Shown here: in pieces, positions 8,712 through 16,669 of the stretch
How the letters are laid out: the number at the start of each line of letters is the position of its first letter
Numbering within the stretch: position 1 is the first letter of the stretch
Source of the DNA: CAXBBB01 sp963815505
Lineage (GTDB): Bacteria > Bacteroidota > Rhodothermia > Rhodothermales > BA12
NCBI GenBank assembly: GCA_963815505.1
Contig: CAWFGU010000022.1
Coordinates: forward strand, 186,001-250,000
Direction of reading: 5' to 3'
Length of the DNA: 64,000 nucleotides
Position numbers and translations under genes: made by a program
The notes under the pieces: model-generated
What the model was told of the DNA's origin: nothing
Seen by the model: only the letters and a program-made list of their open reading frames with translations
Database searches by the model: none

Positions 8712-9662
8712 TCACGCCGCCACACCGCGACGGAACAACGTATCCGAGACATGGTCAGGGACGGCGCTCAGGTCGCGGAAGGCACGGGCTCGCTCGCGGA
8801 TGGCGTCGTCGTCGAGGTTGGATAGACGGGCAGGGCCGAACGCTTCCACACAATGCGATGCCATTACGCTACCGTACACGACAGCGGATTTGATCGTGTC
8901 GAGCGTCACATCGCCTGCCCAGTCGAGGTACCCGGCAAACCCGCCCAAGAACGTATCGCCCGCGCCGGTCGGGTCTTGGATGTCCTCAATGGGGAGCGCT
9001 GGTGCCACGAAGATCTGTTCGTCGTGGAGCAGCAGCGCGCCGTGCTCGCCCTTGGTGACGACGAGCGTCCGAGGTCCCATCGCGCGGACTTTGCGGGCAG
9101 CAGTGATCAGGTTCGGCTCTCCGGCGAGTTGGCGCACTTCGGCATCATTGGCAGCGAGCACATCGACTTTCCTGAGCACCTCGCGCAGCGTGTCGGGCGT
9201 GTTCTCGATCCAGAAGTTCATCGTGTCTAGGATCGTTAGGCGTGGCGAATCCAACTGTTCGAGTACCTGGAGTTGCACGCTCGGGTCGAGGTTGCCCAAG
9301 CAAACGATTTCGGCATCGCGGTAGCGAGGGGGTAGTTTGGGCTCGAAGGTCGCCAGCACGTTCAGATGCGTCGCCAGCGTGTCGCGCATGTTCATGTCGT
9401 AGTGGTAGCGCCCTTCCCACGCGAACGTTTTGCCCTCCGGCTGCACTTCGAGTCCTTCCAGGTCGACGCCCGCATCGGCCAAAAATGCGCGATACTCGTC
9501 CGGGAAATCACCACCGACCACGCCGACGAGCCGCACGTCCTGGGCGAAGTAGCGCGCCGAAAGCGTGATGTACGATCCGCTACCGCCGAGAACACGCTGA
9601 GGCAGTTGAAACGGGGTTTCGATAGTGTCAAACGCGACGGTTCCTACAGCTAAGACGCTCAT
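8712..9662 (-). CDS. PfkB-family carbohydrate/nucleoside kinase
   Basis: 316 residues from the ATG at 9662 (MSVLAVGTVAFDTIETP). The PfkB fold is shown by 'LGGSGSYITLSARYF', the glycine-rich substrate region, 'VGVVGGDFPDEY' and the C-terminal signature 'DPTGAGDTFLGGFAGYL', whose Asp is the catalytic base and whose glycines form the anion hole. The family phosphorylates sugars or nucleosides with ATP; the sequence does not decide the substrate, though the adenosine-kinase/ribokinase branch is likely. Upstream lie a perfect palindrome (9690-9706) and the terminator of the next operon, so it is transcribed on its own. Confidence 0.9.
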   Translation of the reverse strand: MSVLAVGTVAFDTIETPFQLPQRVLGGSGSYITLSARYFAQDVRLVGVVGGDFPDEYRAFLADAGVDLEGLEVQPEGKTFAWEGRYHYDMNMRDTLATHLNVLATFEPKLPPRYRDAEIVCLGNLDPSVQLQVLEQLDSPRLTILDTMNFWIENTPDTLREVLRKVDVLAANDAEVRQLAGEPNLITAARKVRAMGPRTLVVTKGEHGALLLHDEQIFVAPALPIEDIQDPTGAGDTFLGGFAGYLDWAGDVTLDTIKSAVVYGSVMASHCVEAFGPARLSNLDDDAIRERARAFRDLSAVPDHVSDTLFRRGVAA

Positions 9663-9689
9663 GGCAGGTGGGTGGGGATGATGAAGCGC

Positions 9690-9706
9690 GGGCACGAGTC
9701 GTGCCC
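9690..9706. promoter_or_regulatory. Perfect palindrome upstream of the PfkB kinase
   Basis: GGGCACGAGTCGTGCCC is an 8-bp perfect inverted repeat around one central base, 28 bases upstream of the kinase start. It could be an operator, a leader hairpin or a REP-type repeat; a second GGGGCAC follows at 9710. Confidence 0.35.
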
Positions 9707-9724
9707 AACGGGGCACAGCCGAAA

Positions 9725-9765
9725 AAGGTACGGCCCCTCACCCTCAGACGAGAGCAAGGGGCCGT
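9725..9765 (-). terminator. Terminator of the three-gene YqjD-like operon
   Basis: On the minus strand ACGGCCCCT (9757-9765) pairs with AGGGGCCGT (9730-9738) around an 18-base loop, followed by ACCTTTTT. It lies 36 bases after the stop at 9801 and insulates the PfkB gene. Confidence 0.7.
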
Positions 9766-9800
9766 GTAGATCAGACGGAGTCAGCGACGACTCGTCGGGA

Positions 9801-10556
9801 TCAGCGGATGATGCCGGTCCAGTTGCCGATTTTTTTGACGACGTACGCCGCTGCAACAGTTCGGGCGGCGGCCATGGCGCGCTCGCTCATCTCAGCCCCG
9901 ACGTGAGCGACAGACGACGCTTCGTCCGCCAGATGCCTGCCTTGTTTGCGGGCTTTCTTGCTCGCCTTCTTGAACTCCTTGCTCGCCACTCCAGAGAACT
10001 GATCGACGGCGCCGTAGGCATCGTCTGCCAAGTGCGAGACCCGATCCTGCGCGGTCGAGGCGTAATCGGCGATCACTCCTCCGGCTTTGTTGACGCCTTT
10101 TGACGCTTCGTGGGCAGCTTTGGCGCTTCCGGCAGCGATAGCGGCTCCGGCAACAGCAGCGCTCTTCAGGATTTCCTCTCCAAGCGACGACGCCCGCTCG
10201 CCAACCTGGTGTGCCCCACTCTGGACGCGCTGGGTGAATGTGGGCGGAGGCGCAGGACTGAAGGCGGACCCAATCGCGCGGCCGAGCAGCAGTCCACCAC
10301 CGACGGCAACGGCGACGGCGATTGTCGGGTTAGCTTCGACCCACGTCTTGACCTGGGTACCGGCTTCCTTGGCGTCGAACTCGGCGGCTTGCAGACGCAG
10401 GTTGTCGAGCACGCCCGAGAGGTCCTCGCGCGTCTTGTCGAACGTCGCCGAGAGATCAGAGGTGAAGGACTCGAGGCGAGCGGCTACGTCGGTGGCTCCT
10501 GTTTCGGTAGCTCCGGTTTCTGTCGCTTCGGAAGAAGTAGCGTTGGCGGTTGCCAT
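9801..10556 (-). CDS. YqjD/ElaB-like (DUF883-type) membrane-anchored protein, long form
   Basis: 251 residues from the ATG at 10556. The N-terminal part is Thr/Ala-rich, then an amphipathic helix ('LSATFDKTREDLSGVLDNL') leads to 'VKTWVEANPTIAVAVAVGGG' and 'LLLGRAIGS', the 'ENP...glllG' membrane motif of YqjD/ElaB proteins. Unlike E. coli YqjD (about 100 residues) there is a further 130-residue Ala/Lys-rich helical region, ending 'AAAYVVKKIGNWTGIIR'. YqjD binds ribosomes at the membrane in stationary phase; whether this homologue does is unknown. It is the last gene of a three-gene operon, all three with the same kind of anchor. Confidence 0.75.
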   Translation of the reverse strand: MATANATSSEATETGATETGATDVAARLESFTSDLSATFDKTREDLSGVLDNLRLQAAEFDAKEAGTQVKTWVEANPTIAVAVAVGGGLLLGRAIGSAFSPAPPPTFTQRVQSGAHQVGERASSLGEEILKSAAVAGAAIAAGSAKAAHEASKGVNKAGGVIADYASTAQDRVSHLADDAYGAVDQFSGVASKEFKKASKKARKQGRHLADEASSVAHVGAEMSERAMAAARTVAAAYVVKKIGNWTGIIR

Positions 10557-10588
10557 ATCGGTTTCGGTTGTAATCGGGGGAGAAGAAA

Positions 10589-10849
10589 TTAGCGGCGGAT
10601 CCAGATGCCCAGAAACGTGCCCAGCGCGAATGCGCCGATCATAGCGACCGTCTGGTTCTGCTCCATCCACTGCTGCGCTTGGTCGAGTAGGCTCTCTGCC
10701 GTACTCGCGAGGTCCGAGCGTTCGGGCAGCTGGCGCGACGGCGGGGCGACGGGCGGAATCGCAGGTTGAGGCGGCACGGGCCGCACGGGCCGTACCGGAG
10801 CCTCCACGATAGGAGGGGCGCCGTCACTATTGAGTGGGGGGGAGGTCAT
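10589..10849 (-). CDS. Small YqjD-like membrane-anchored protein
   Basis: 86 residues. A Pro-rich N-terminal half ('PVRPVRPVPPQPAIPPVAPP') is followed by a short helix ('SLLDQAQQWMEQNQT') and one C-terminal TM segment, 'VAMIGAFALGTFLGIWIRR', ending in two arginines. The order helix, NQ/NP, glycine-rich TM, RR is that of YqjD/ElaB proteins. It stands between two similar genes with gaps of 10 and 32 bases, so it belongs to one transcript. Confidence 0.7.
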   Translation of the reverse strand: MTSPPLNSDGAPPIVEAPVRPVRPVPPQPAIPPVAPPSRQLPERSDLASTAESLLDQAQQWMEQNQTVAMIGAFALGTFLGIWIRR

Positions 10850-10859
10850 GGCGTCAGGT

Positions 10860-11204
10860 TTATCGGCGACCCAGGATGGTACCGATCACGATGCCAACCA
10901 CGAACGCGCCTGAGAGCGAGGGCAACGGGTTGTCGCCCACGGCTCCGCGGCTCCGCCCATAGTAGGTGCCAACCTGCTCCCCGAACGAAACGGTCAAGTC
11001 GCTGAGCTTGGCGTAGTATTCGGTCGCAAGCTCCTGCGCCTTGGCGAACGCGTCGAGGTCGACGCCCACGGGCGTCTCGTCAGACTGGGGAGCGAGGCGC
11101 GCGACCTCCTTGGTCACTTCGGCACCGGTCGCATGGGCAGCAGGCTGGTCGGGCGTGACAGGAGGATGGGCAGCCGAGCGTTCCTCGGGGTTGCGATTGC
11201 TCAT
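10860..11204 (-). CDS. Small YqjD-like membrane-anchored protein, first gene of the operon
   Basis: 114 residues from the ATG at 11204. A polar N-terminus (about 45 residues) is followed by an amphipathic helix ('LDAFAKAQELATEYYAKLSD') and a C-terminal TM segment, 'LSGAFVVGIVIGTILGRR'. The end 'GxxiGtilGRR' matches the end of the next gene's product. Probably a stress- or envelope-related anchor protein; no direct evidence. The 196 bases upstream separate it from the divergent TPR gene. Confidence 0.7.
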   Translation of the reverse strand: MSNRNPEERSAAHPPVTPDQPAAHATGAEVTKEVARLAPQSDETPVGVDLDAFAKAQELATEYYAKLSDLTVSFGEQVGTYYGRSRGAVGDNPLPSLSGAFVVGIVIGTILGRR

Positions 11205-11400
11205 GATAAAGGGGTAAGATTCGGGGGAGAGAATGCATGCTACCTTTAGGAGGCAGAGCGCATTATCTGTCCTATCCGCGCCCCCTCCAACAAGATGCTT
11301 GCGCGCAGGGGTGTAGCAACTTATTTACCCACTGAGCCGGACGCGCCGCGGCTAACTCGCGCGTTGTGTGCCCTCGTCTCCTCCTTCTCCTCTCCCGCTC

Positions 11401-14400
11401 GTGCCGACCCGGCTTTTTCGACGCTCGCTGCTCCTGCTGATCGCCTGCATCGGCCTGGCTCCTGCCTGGGGGCAGGCTCCGTCGGTCGCAGTATTGGCAC
11501 CGCCCAGCCTTTCTCACGCGACGGCTCCTCTCGCATTAGACGGCGATGGGGTCCGCGCGACGGCTGCTTATGCCGATGCGTTTGCTCTCTACGCCGACCA
11601 GCGCTACGACGCGGCTGCCCGCGCGTTCGCATCGGTCCGAGCTGTCGATCCGGACGCGCCAATGGCGGCCGAGGCTACGTTGTTCGAGGCCGTCAGCCTG
11701 CTGGGAGCGGGGCAGAGCGCCCAGGCGGTTCGCCTGCTGACCAGCTTCGAAGTCGCCTACCCGACGCATCCGCAAGCCGCACGCGCCCGCCTCGCGGCTG
11801 CTCGCTACTTCTCAGAAGCCGGAGATTTCGCCCTGGCCGATCAGACCCTCGACGTGCTCACGGAACGACCAAACGCGCCGACCGCCCAGGCGCGTGAGAC
11901 CCTCGCCGAGGCAATCTATCGGCAGGCCGATGCGGCACGTGAGCAGGGACAGGAAGACCGTGCGCTCGGCCTCTACCGCCTGTCCGCCGACCGCTTTCCC
12001 GACGCTCAGACAGCGCCGTCCGCTCTTTACGCCCAAGCGTTTCACCAAGTAAGACTGGGACGGCTGGAGGACGCCGCCGATACGTTCGAACTGCTGGGAG
12101 CGCGCTATCCGCAGACGACCTACGGCCAGGCGCTCGGTCTGGCGTTCGCCGAAGTCTACTACGAGCTGGGAGACTGGCGACGTTTGACGGAGACGGCCGA
12201 ACCGCGCCTGTCGGCGCTAGGCGGGGACGCGCGCGAGCGGACGCTCTTTCTGCTGGCCGAAGGCTACAATCACCAGCAGCGCTACGACGAAGCTTCGAGC
12301 CACTACCGCACGCTCCTCGCCGACTTTGCCAGCGGCGACTACTACGCGCGCAGCCTGTATGGACTGGGACGGGCGCTGCTCGAATCCGGTCGGTCGGCTG
12401 ATGCGGCTCGGTTTCTTGGGCTGGGCGCTCAAGAAGCGCAGAGCGACAGCGTTGGATCGCGGGCTGCGTACCTGTATGCGGTCGCCCTGGCCGAGTCGGG
12501 ACAGCAGACCGACGCCGCCGGAGCCTACGGACGCGTCGCCGATGCGTGGCCGGATCAGCCGGATGCGCCGCGCGCGCGCTACGAGCAAGGCGTGCTCGCC
12601 TACGCGCAGGGCCGCTTCGAGGACGCCTCGACCGCATTCGACCGCCTGACGCGCGACTACGACGATACGGCGTTCACCGACGACGCCCTCGACCTGTGGG
12701 CCAACGCGCGCCTCGCCCTGGGCGACTCGGACGGCGCCGAACGCCTCTTCGACCGAGCCGGACGCAGGCAGCGCAGCGCCGCACCCGACGTGCGGGACAA
12801 CCTCGCCTTCCAGCGCGCTTATCTGCTCTACAGCACGGGCGCTTATGCTCCCGCCGCTCGCTCGTTCACCGAACTCGTCGAGCGCTCAGCTTCGCGCGAA
12901 CTGCGCGGCGACGCCCTGTTCTGGCTGGGCGAGACGCGCTTTCAGATGGAGGACTATGCAGGAGCCCTGTCGGCCATAGACGCCTACGCCCGCGATTTTC
13001 CCCAAGGCGATTTCCTGTTTGCCGCCGAGTACGTCAGAGGCTGGGTCCACTTCCGCGAGCGCCGCTACGGCCCGGCCGCTCAGGCGTTCGAGCGCTTCAT
13101 CGACGAATACGACCCCGAGGCGGACGAGAACCCGCTAGCCGACCGCTATTCGGACGAAGCCCACCTGCGTCTGGGCGATTCGTACTTCGCTCAGCGCAAC
13201 TACCTCGAAGCCGCCAACGCCTACGGCCGCGTCCGCACGCTGAGCAGGGACTACGCCCTCTTCCAGATCGGACAGGCGCAGAACCTGGGCGGACGCCCCG
13301 AGCGCGGGCGGCGATCGCTCGAACGGCTGGCGCAAGAGTATCCGCAAAGCCCGTGGCGCGACGAGGCAGCGTTTCTGGTTGGCTTCTACTTTTTCCAAGA
13401 GGGTCTCTACGCCGACGCCATTACGGCTTATCGCAGCGTGATCCGCTCGTATCCCAATGACCCGGTCGCGGCCAAAGCGCAGTACGCCATCGGCGACGCG
13501 CACTACAACGCCGGAGACCTCGAGGCCGCCGAGAACGCCTATCGCACCGTCCTGACCAAGTACCCGTCCAGCCCATTCGCTGCCGAGGCCGCGTCGAGTC
13601 TGCAGTCGACGCTCATCGGGCTGGGACGCGAAGAGGAAGCCATCGCCGTGATCGGATCGTTCGTCGAAAGCGCCCCGCCGTCGGTCGCGGCTCAGGTGCG
13701 GTTTCGGCAGGCCGAGGGCTTTTATCAACGCGGGGAGCGCGCGCGGGCAGCCGATGCGTTCGAGGCGATCTTGCGCTCGGGCGCATCCCCCAGCGAGCGG
13801 GGCGATGCCCTGTTCTACCTGGGCGATCTCTACGCCGACGAAGGGAGGACCGACGACGGAGCACGTGCCCTGCGCACCGTTCTCGATCTACCCGACCACA
13901 AACGCGCCCCCGAAGCTGCCCGTCGCCTGGGACGCCTCTACCTCGACGCCGACCGTGCGCGCGACGCGCTTTGGGCCTACCGCCAACTAGCCGAGCGCGC
14001 ACCGGCCGACGTGGATGCGCAGACCGACGCGCTCGTCGGTCAGGGTCAGGCTTTCCTCGCGCTAGGCGACGCTCGGTCCGCCGCAACGGCCTTCACGAGC
14101 GTCAGCGACCGGGACGACGCGTCGATCTTCGCGACTGAGGCCGCCGCCCTGGGACTGGCGCGCGTCGAACTGATGGCCGGAAACCCCGCAGCCGGACGCG
14201 AGCGCCTGCGCGAGTTGGCATCCGAACCGCCGTCAGAAGTGAGTGCCGAAGCCCGCTTCCGCTTGGCCAGCGCCTTGATCGCAGATGGGCAATCCCAGGC
14301 CGCACTGGACGCGCTGGGCAGCTACGAAGACGACCTCGCCGGATTCAACGAGTGGGTCGCCGCTTCACTCGTCGCCGAGGCGCGGGCGTTCGTCTCGCTG

Positions 14401-14502
14401 GGTCGCACGCAGCGCGCCGTCGATGCGTATGACCGGGCCGCCCAGCTCTATCCGGATACCCCGTGGGCCGCCGTCGCTCGCACCGAACGAGACGCCTTGT
14501 GA
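11401..14502 (+). CDS. Large periplasmic tetratricopeptide-repeat protein
   Basis: 1033 residues from the GTG at 11401 (GTG 11368 is an alternative in the same frame). A signal peptide is clear: VPTRLFRRSLLLLIACIGLA, cut after 'AWG' or nearby. The rest is about two dozen TPR-like helix pairs, with recurrent 'YPQ(S/T)', 'ALYxLGxAYYxxG' and 'AARFLGLGAQ' patterns, like YbgF/BamD-type envelope TPR proteins but much longer. Such 1000-residue TPR proteins are common in Bacteroidota beside outer-membrane genes. Its stop overlaps the next ATG (TGATG), so it is co-translated with the outer-membrane barrel. Likely role: periplasmic scaffold for envelope assembly or a gliding/flagellar envelope system. 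Confidence 0.85.
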   Translation: MPTRLFRRSLLLLIACIGLAPAWGQAPSVAVLAPPSLSHATAPLALDGDGVRATAAYADAFALYADQRYDAAARAFASVRAVDPDAPMAAEATLFEAVSLLGAGQSAQAVRLLTSFEVAYPTHPQAARARLAAARYFSEAGDFALADQTLDVLTERPNAPTAQARETLAEAIYRQADAAREQGQEDRALGLYRLSADRFPDAQTAPSALYAQAFHQVRLGRLEDAADTFELLGARYPQTTYGQALGLAFAEVYYELGDWRRLTETAEPRLSALGGDARERTLFLLAEGYNHQQRYDEASSHYRTLLADFASGDYYARSLYGLGRALLESGRSADAARFLGLGAQEAQSDSVGSRAAYLYAVALAESGQQTDAAGAYGRVADAWPDQPDAPRARYEQGVLAYAQGRFEDASTAFDRLTRDYDDTAFTDDALDLWANARLALGDSDGAERLFDRAGRRQRSAAPDVRDNLAFQRAYLLYSTGAYAPAARSFTELVERSASRELRGDALFWLGETRFQMEDYAGALSAIDAYARDFPQGDFLFAAEYVRGWVHFRERRYGPAAQAFERFIDEYDPEADENPLADRYSDEAHLRLGDSYFAQRNYLEAANAYGRVRTLSRDYALFQIGQAQNLGGRPERGRRSLERLAQEYPQSPWRDEAAFLVGFYFFQEGLYADAITAYRSVIRSYPNDPVAAKAQYAIGDAHYNAGDLEAAENAYRTVLTKYPSSPFAAEAASSLQSTLIGLGREEEAIAVIGSFVESAPPSVAAQVRFRQAEGFYQRGERARAADAFEAILRSGASPSERGDALFYLGDLYADEGRTDDGARALRTVLDLPDHKRAPEAARRLGRLYLDADRARDALWAYRQLAERAPADVDAQTDALVGQGQAFLALGDARSAATAFTSVSDRDDASIFATEAAALGLARVELMAGNPAAGRERLRELASEPPSEVSAEARFRLASALIADGQSQAALDALGSYEDDLAGFNEWVAASLVAEARAFVSLGRTQRAVDAYDRAAQLYPDTPWAAVARTERDAL

Positions 14503-16364
14503 TGGCTTCCCCCTTTCCCCGCTCCTCGGCCATGGGCTCTGCCCCACCTCGCCCCGCCTTCTACCTGCCGAACTCGATGGCTCTCTCCTTTTCTCCTGGT
14601 TCGAAAAGCAGGGCGCGGTTCGCTCGGACCTTCGCCGGGCTGGCCGTCACCTGCATACTCCTCTTTCTAACCACCGACACCGCCCAGTCCCAGGCGCGCG
14701 GCGACACGCTGCCCGACCTTTCGCCGCGCGAGGTCGAGATCCGGGGCGCGCTGTCGGTCTCGTTCCCATCGGTGGCGCGGTTACCGCTGGCCGGGTTCGC
14801 GCCTCCATCGCGCGTGCGAGGCGTCGGCGAGGACCGGCGCCCCACTCGCCCGACATATAGACAGCCGCTCCTTCCGCCTAGTCCTTTGGGACGGCCGGAT
14901 GCTCCTCAGACCGCCCTGCTCGACCTTCCGAACGCTCGCCGTGGCGGCGTCGAGGGCGGAGCCGGAAGCCTGCTGACGCGCTTCGGGAGCCTGACGACCG
15001 GACTTCGGCTCGCACCGGCGGCGCAGGTGTTCGTCGAAGCCGCTTACGAAGGTACCGACGGTCACACGCCGAACCCGTTTCTGCCTACGGCCGATGCGGA
15101 CGCGGCAACGGCGCGCGTCGGAGTGGAAGGCAGTGGCGCGCGCGGAAGCTACCGGACAGGCGTCGACGGATTCTTCCACTCGTTCCGCCTGTTCGGCGCC
15201 GAGCCAGGCACTCCCCCTTTCAATCCGGCATTCAATCCGCAGGAGGCGCCGCGCCGATTGGGCATCAGAGGCGGTGCATTCGCCTCGGGCAGCCTCCACC
15301 CGGCTCCCGCATGGGCGTTGAGCGCAAACGTTCGATTCGACCAAACGCGCTACGACACGGGTCTGTATGGCCCGATCAGCGAAGACGACGACCGAACGCT
15401 CGACCGCGAAGCCCGGCTGTCCGGCGGGTTCAGCGCTGCGTATGCGTGGGAGGACTGGCAGGTACGGGCACTCGTAGACGGTGCCATCGCAGGCATCGGA
15501 ACGGACGTTACGCAGGCCGACCTGGGCTACGCATCGACGGGCCTGGACGCGACGTTCGCGACGGATTACCTGCGCCTCACCCTTGGCCCTCGGTTCATGG
15601 CGACTCACGCGGAAGGCGGATTCAACTCCATAAACTTCGAGGGGAGCGACGCCGTTACCGCCTTCGCCGATCTGAGCGTCCGCGCCTCGCCGACGCTCGA
15701 GTTCTACGCCCGCAACACGCCGCACGTCGAAACCGGAGCACTCGACGCCGTGATGACGCGCACGCCCTACCTGCTCCCGCGCCAGGATCGGCGCGCGTCG
15801 CTCGTTCCCATCGATGCGCAAGGTGGCGCCCGGATAACGCTGGGCGCGTTCCAGATCGGCGGATGGGGCGGTTATGCGACGACCAAAGACCAGGCAGTGA
15901 TCGTCGAAACCGACGCCGTTTTCTCTACGGGCGGACTGGTACTGGAGTACGGCGATGTGGTGCGACCTTCGGCGGGCGGCGACGTGAAGGTCGTCGTCCT
16001 GAGCGACCTCACCGTCGGCTTGGGGGGGTTGTGGCAGCAGGCGCGGCTCACCGATCGCGGCGACGCGCGCGTACCACACGTGGCGGACGCCCAGGGATAC
16101 GCCGTCGCCACGTACCGTCTGCCCGGTGCGCGCGGAAGCGTCCGAGCCGAAGGCGTGTGGCACGGCCCGCGCGACGCATCGGTCGGTGGCCGGAGTCTGG
16201 ACTCGTACGTCGACTTCAACGTGAGCGCGACCTACCGCGTGACGCCGTACCTCGGCCTCGTTCTCCACCTCGACCACCTGGCGCCCGCCTCCACGCGCGA
16301 GCGGTGGGCGGGCTACCGCGAAGCTCCGGCGACCGTCCGTGGCGGCGTTCAGATCCTCTGGTGA
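14502..16364 (+). CDS. Outer-membrane beta-barrel protein (TonB-receptor-like, no plug seen)
   Basis: 620 residues if the ATG at 14502, overlapping the previous stop, is used; the ATG at 14577 (MALSFSPGSKSRARFARTFA) gives a better signal peptide, cut near 'TAQSQA'. From residue about 180 the chain alternates polar and aromatic residues as in barrel strands, and it ends in 'ATVRGGVQILW' with a terminal aromatic residue, as outer-membrane proteins do. No plug motif or TonB box is visible. Probably the outer-membrane partner of the TPR protein. Confidence 0.75.
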   Translation: MASPFPRSSAMGSAPPRPAFYLPNSMALSFSPGSKSRARFARTFAGLAVTCILLFLTTDTAQSQARGDTLPDLSPREVEIRGALSVSFPSVARLPLAGFAPPSRVRGVGEDRRPTRPTYRQPLLPPSPLGRPDAPQTALLDLPNARRGGVEGGAGSLLTRFGSLTTGLRLAPAAQVFVEAAYEGTDGHTPNPFLPTADADAATARVGVEGSGARGSYRTGVDGFFHSFRLFGAEPGTPPFNPAFNPQEAPRRLGIRGGAFASGSLHPAPAWALSANVRFDQTRYDTGLYGPISEDDDRTLDREARLSGGFSAAYAWEDWQVRALVDGAIAGIGTDVTQADLGYASTGLDATFATDYLRLTLGPRFMATHAEGGFNSINFEGSDAVTAFADLSVRASPTLEFYARNTPHVETGALDAVMTRTPYLLPRQDRRASLVPIDAQGGARITLGAFQIGGWGGYATTKDQAVIVETDAVFSTGGLVLEYGDVVRPSAGGDVKVVVLSDLTVGLGGLWQQARLTDRGDARVPHVADAQGYAVATYRLPGARGSVRAEGVWHGPRDASVGGRSLDSYVDFNVSATYRVTPYLGLVLHLDHLAPASTRERWAGYREAPATVRGGVQILW

Positions 16365-16437
16365 TCGCGATTTGCGCGCGCCGGGCTTGCGGATGCCTCG
16401 GGACGCTATTTTGCCGATTCCCTCACCTCCCTTGGAC

Positions 16438-16668
16438 ATGCCCGATGCCTTCGACGACGACCTGATCGCGCGTACGCTGCGCGACCTGCTTCCCGAGCAA
16501 CTGATGGCGCTCGACCGCGTCCGCCTCCCGGGCCTGGGCACATTCGTGCGGGAGGAGACGCCGAGCCGCGTCGAGCAGACGCCCGACGGAGCCGTGATGC
16601 TGCCGCCTATCATCCGCGTCGCGTTCCGGCCCGACACCGAAGCGCCCGCTCCTCCCCACGCCGACTAA
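16438..16668 (+). CDS. HU-CCDC81-type domain protein (possibly the split N-terminus of the next gene)
   Basis: 76 residues. 'IARTLRDLLPEQLMALDRVR' and 'LPGLGTFVREETPSRVEQT', then 'VMLPPIIRVAFRP', match the first bacterial HU-CCDC81 domain, which in Bacteroidota SPOR proteins is the N-terminal half of a two-domain module. The second domain begins in the +1 frame one base after this stop. Two readings are possible: a natural two-gene arrangement, or one gene cut by an extra base near 16640-16668. The second fits the domain order and the pattern of frame changes in this window. Confidence 0.65.
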   Translation: MPDAFDDDLIARTLRDLLPEQLMALDRVRLPGLGTFVREETPSRVEQTPDGAVMLPPIIRVAFRPDTEAPAPPHAD

Positions 16669-16669
16669 T

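Noticed and set aside
14781..16637. 618-codon open frame on the minus strand opposite the outer-membrane barrel gene
   Set aside because: Arg/Ala/Gly-rich sequence with no domain; a by-product of high GC opposite a real gene.
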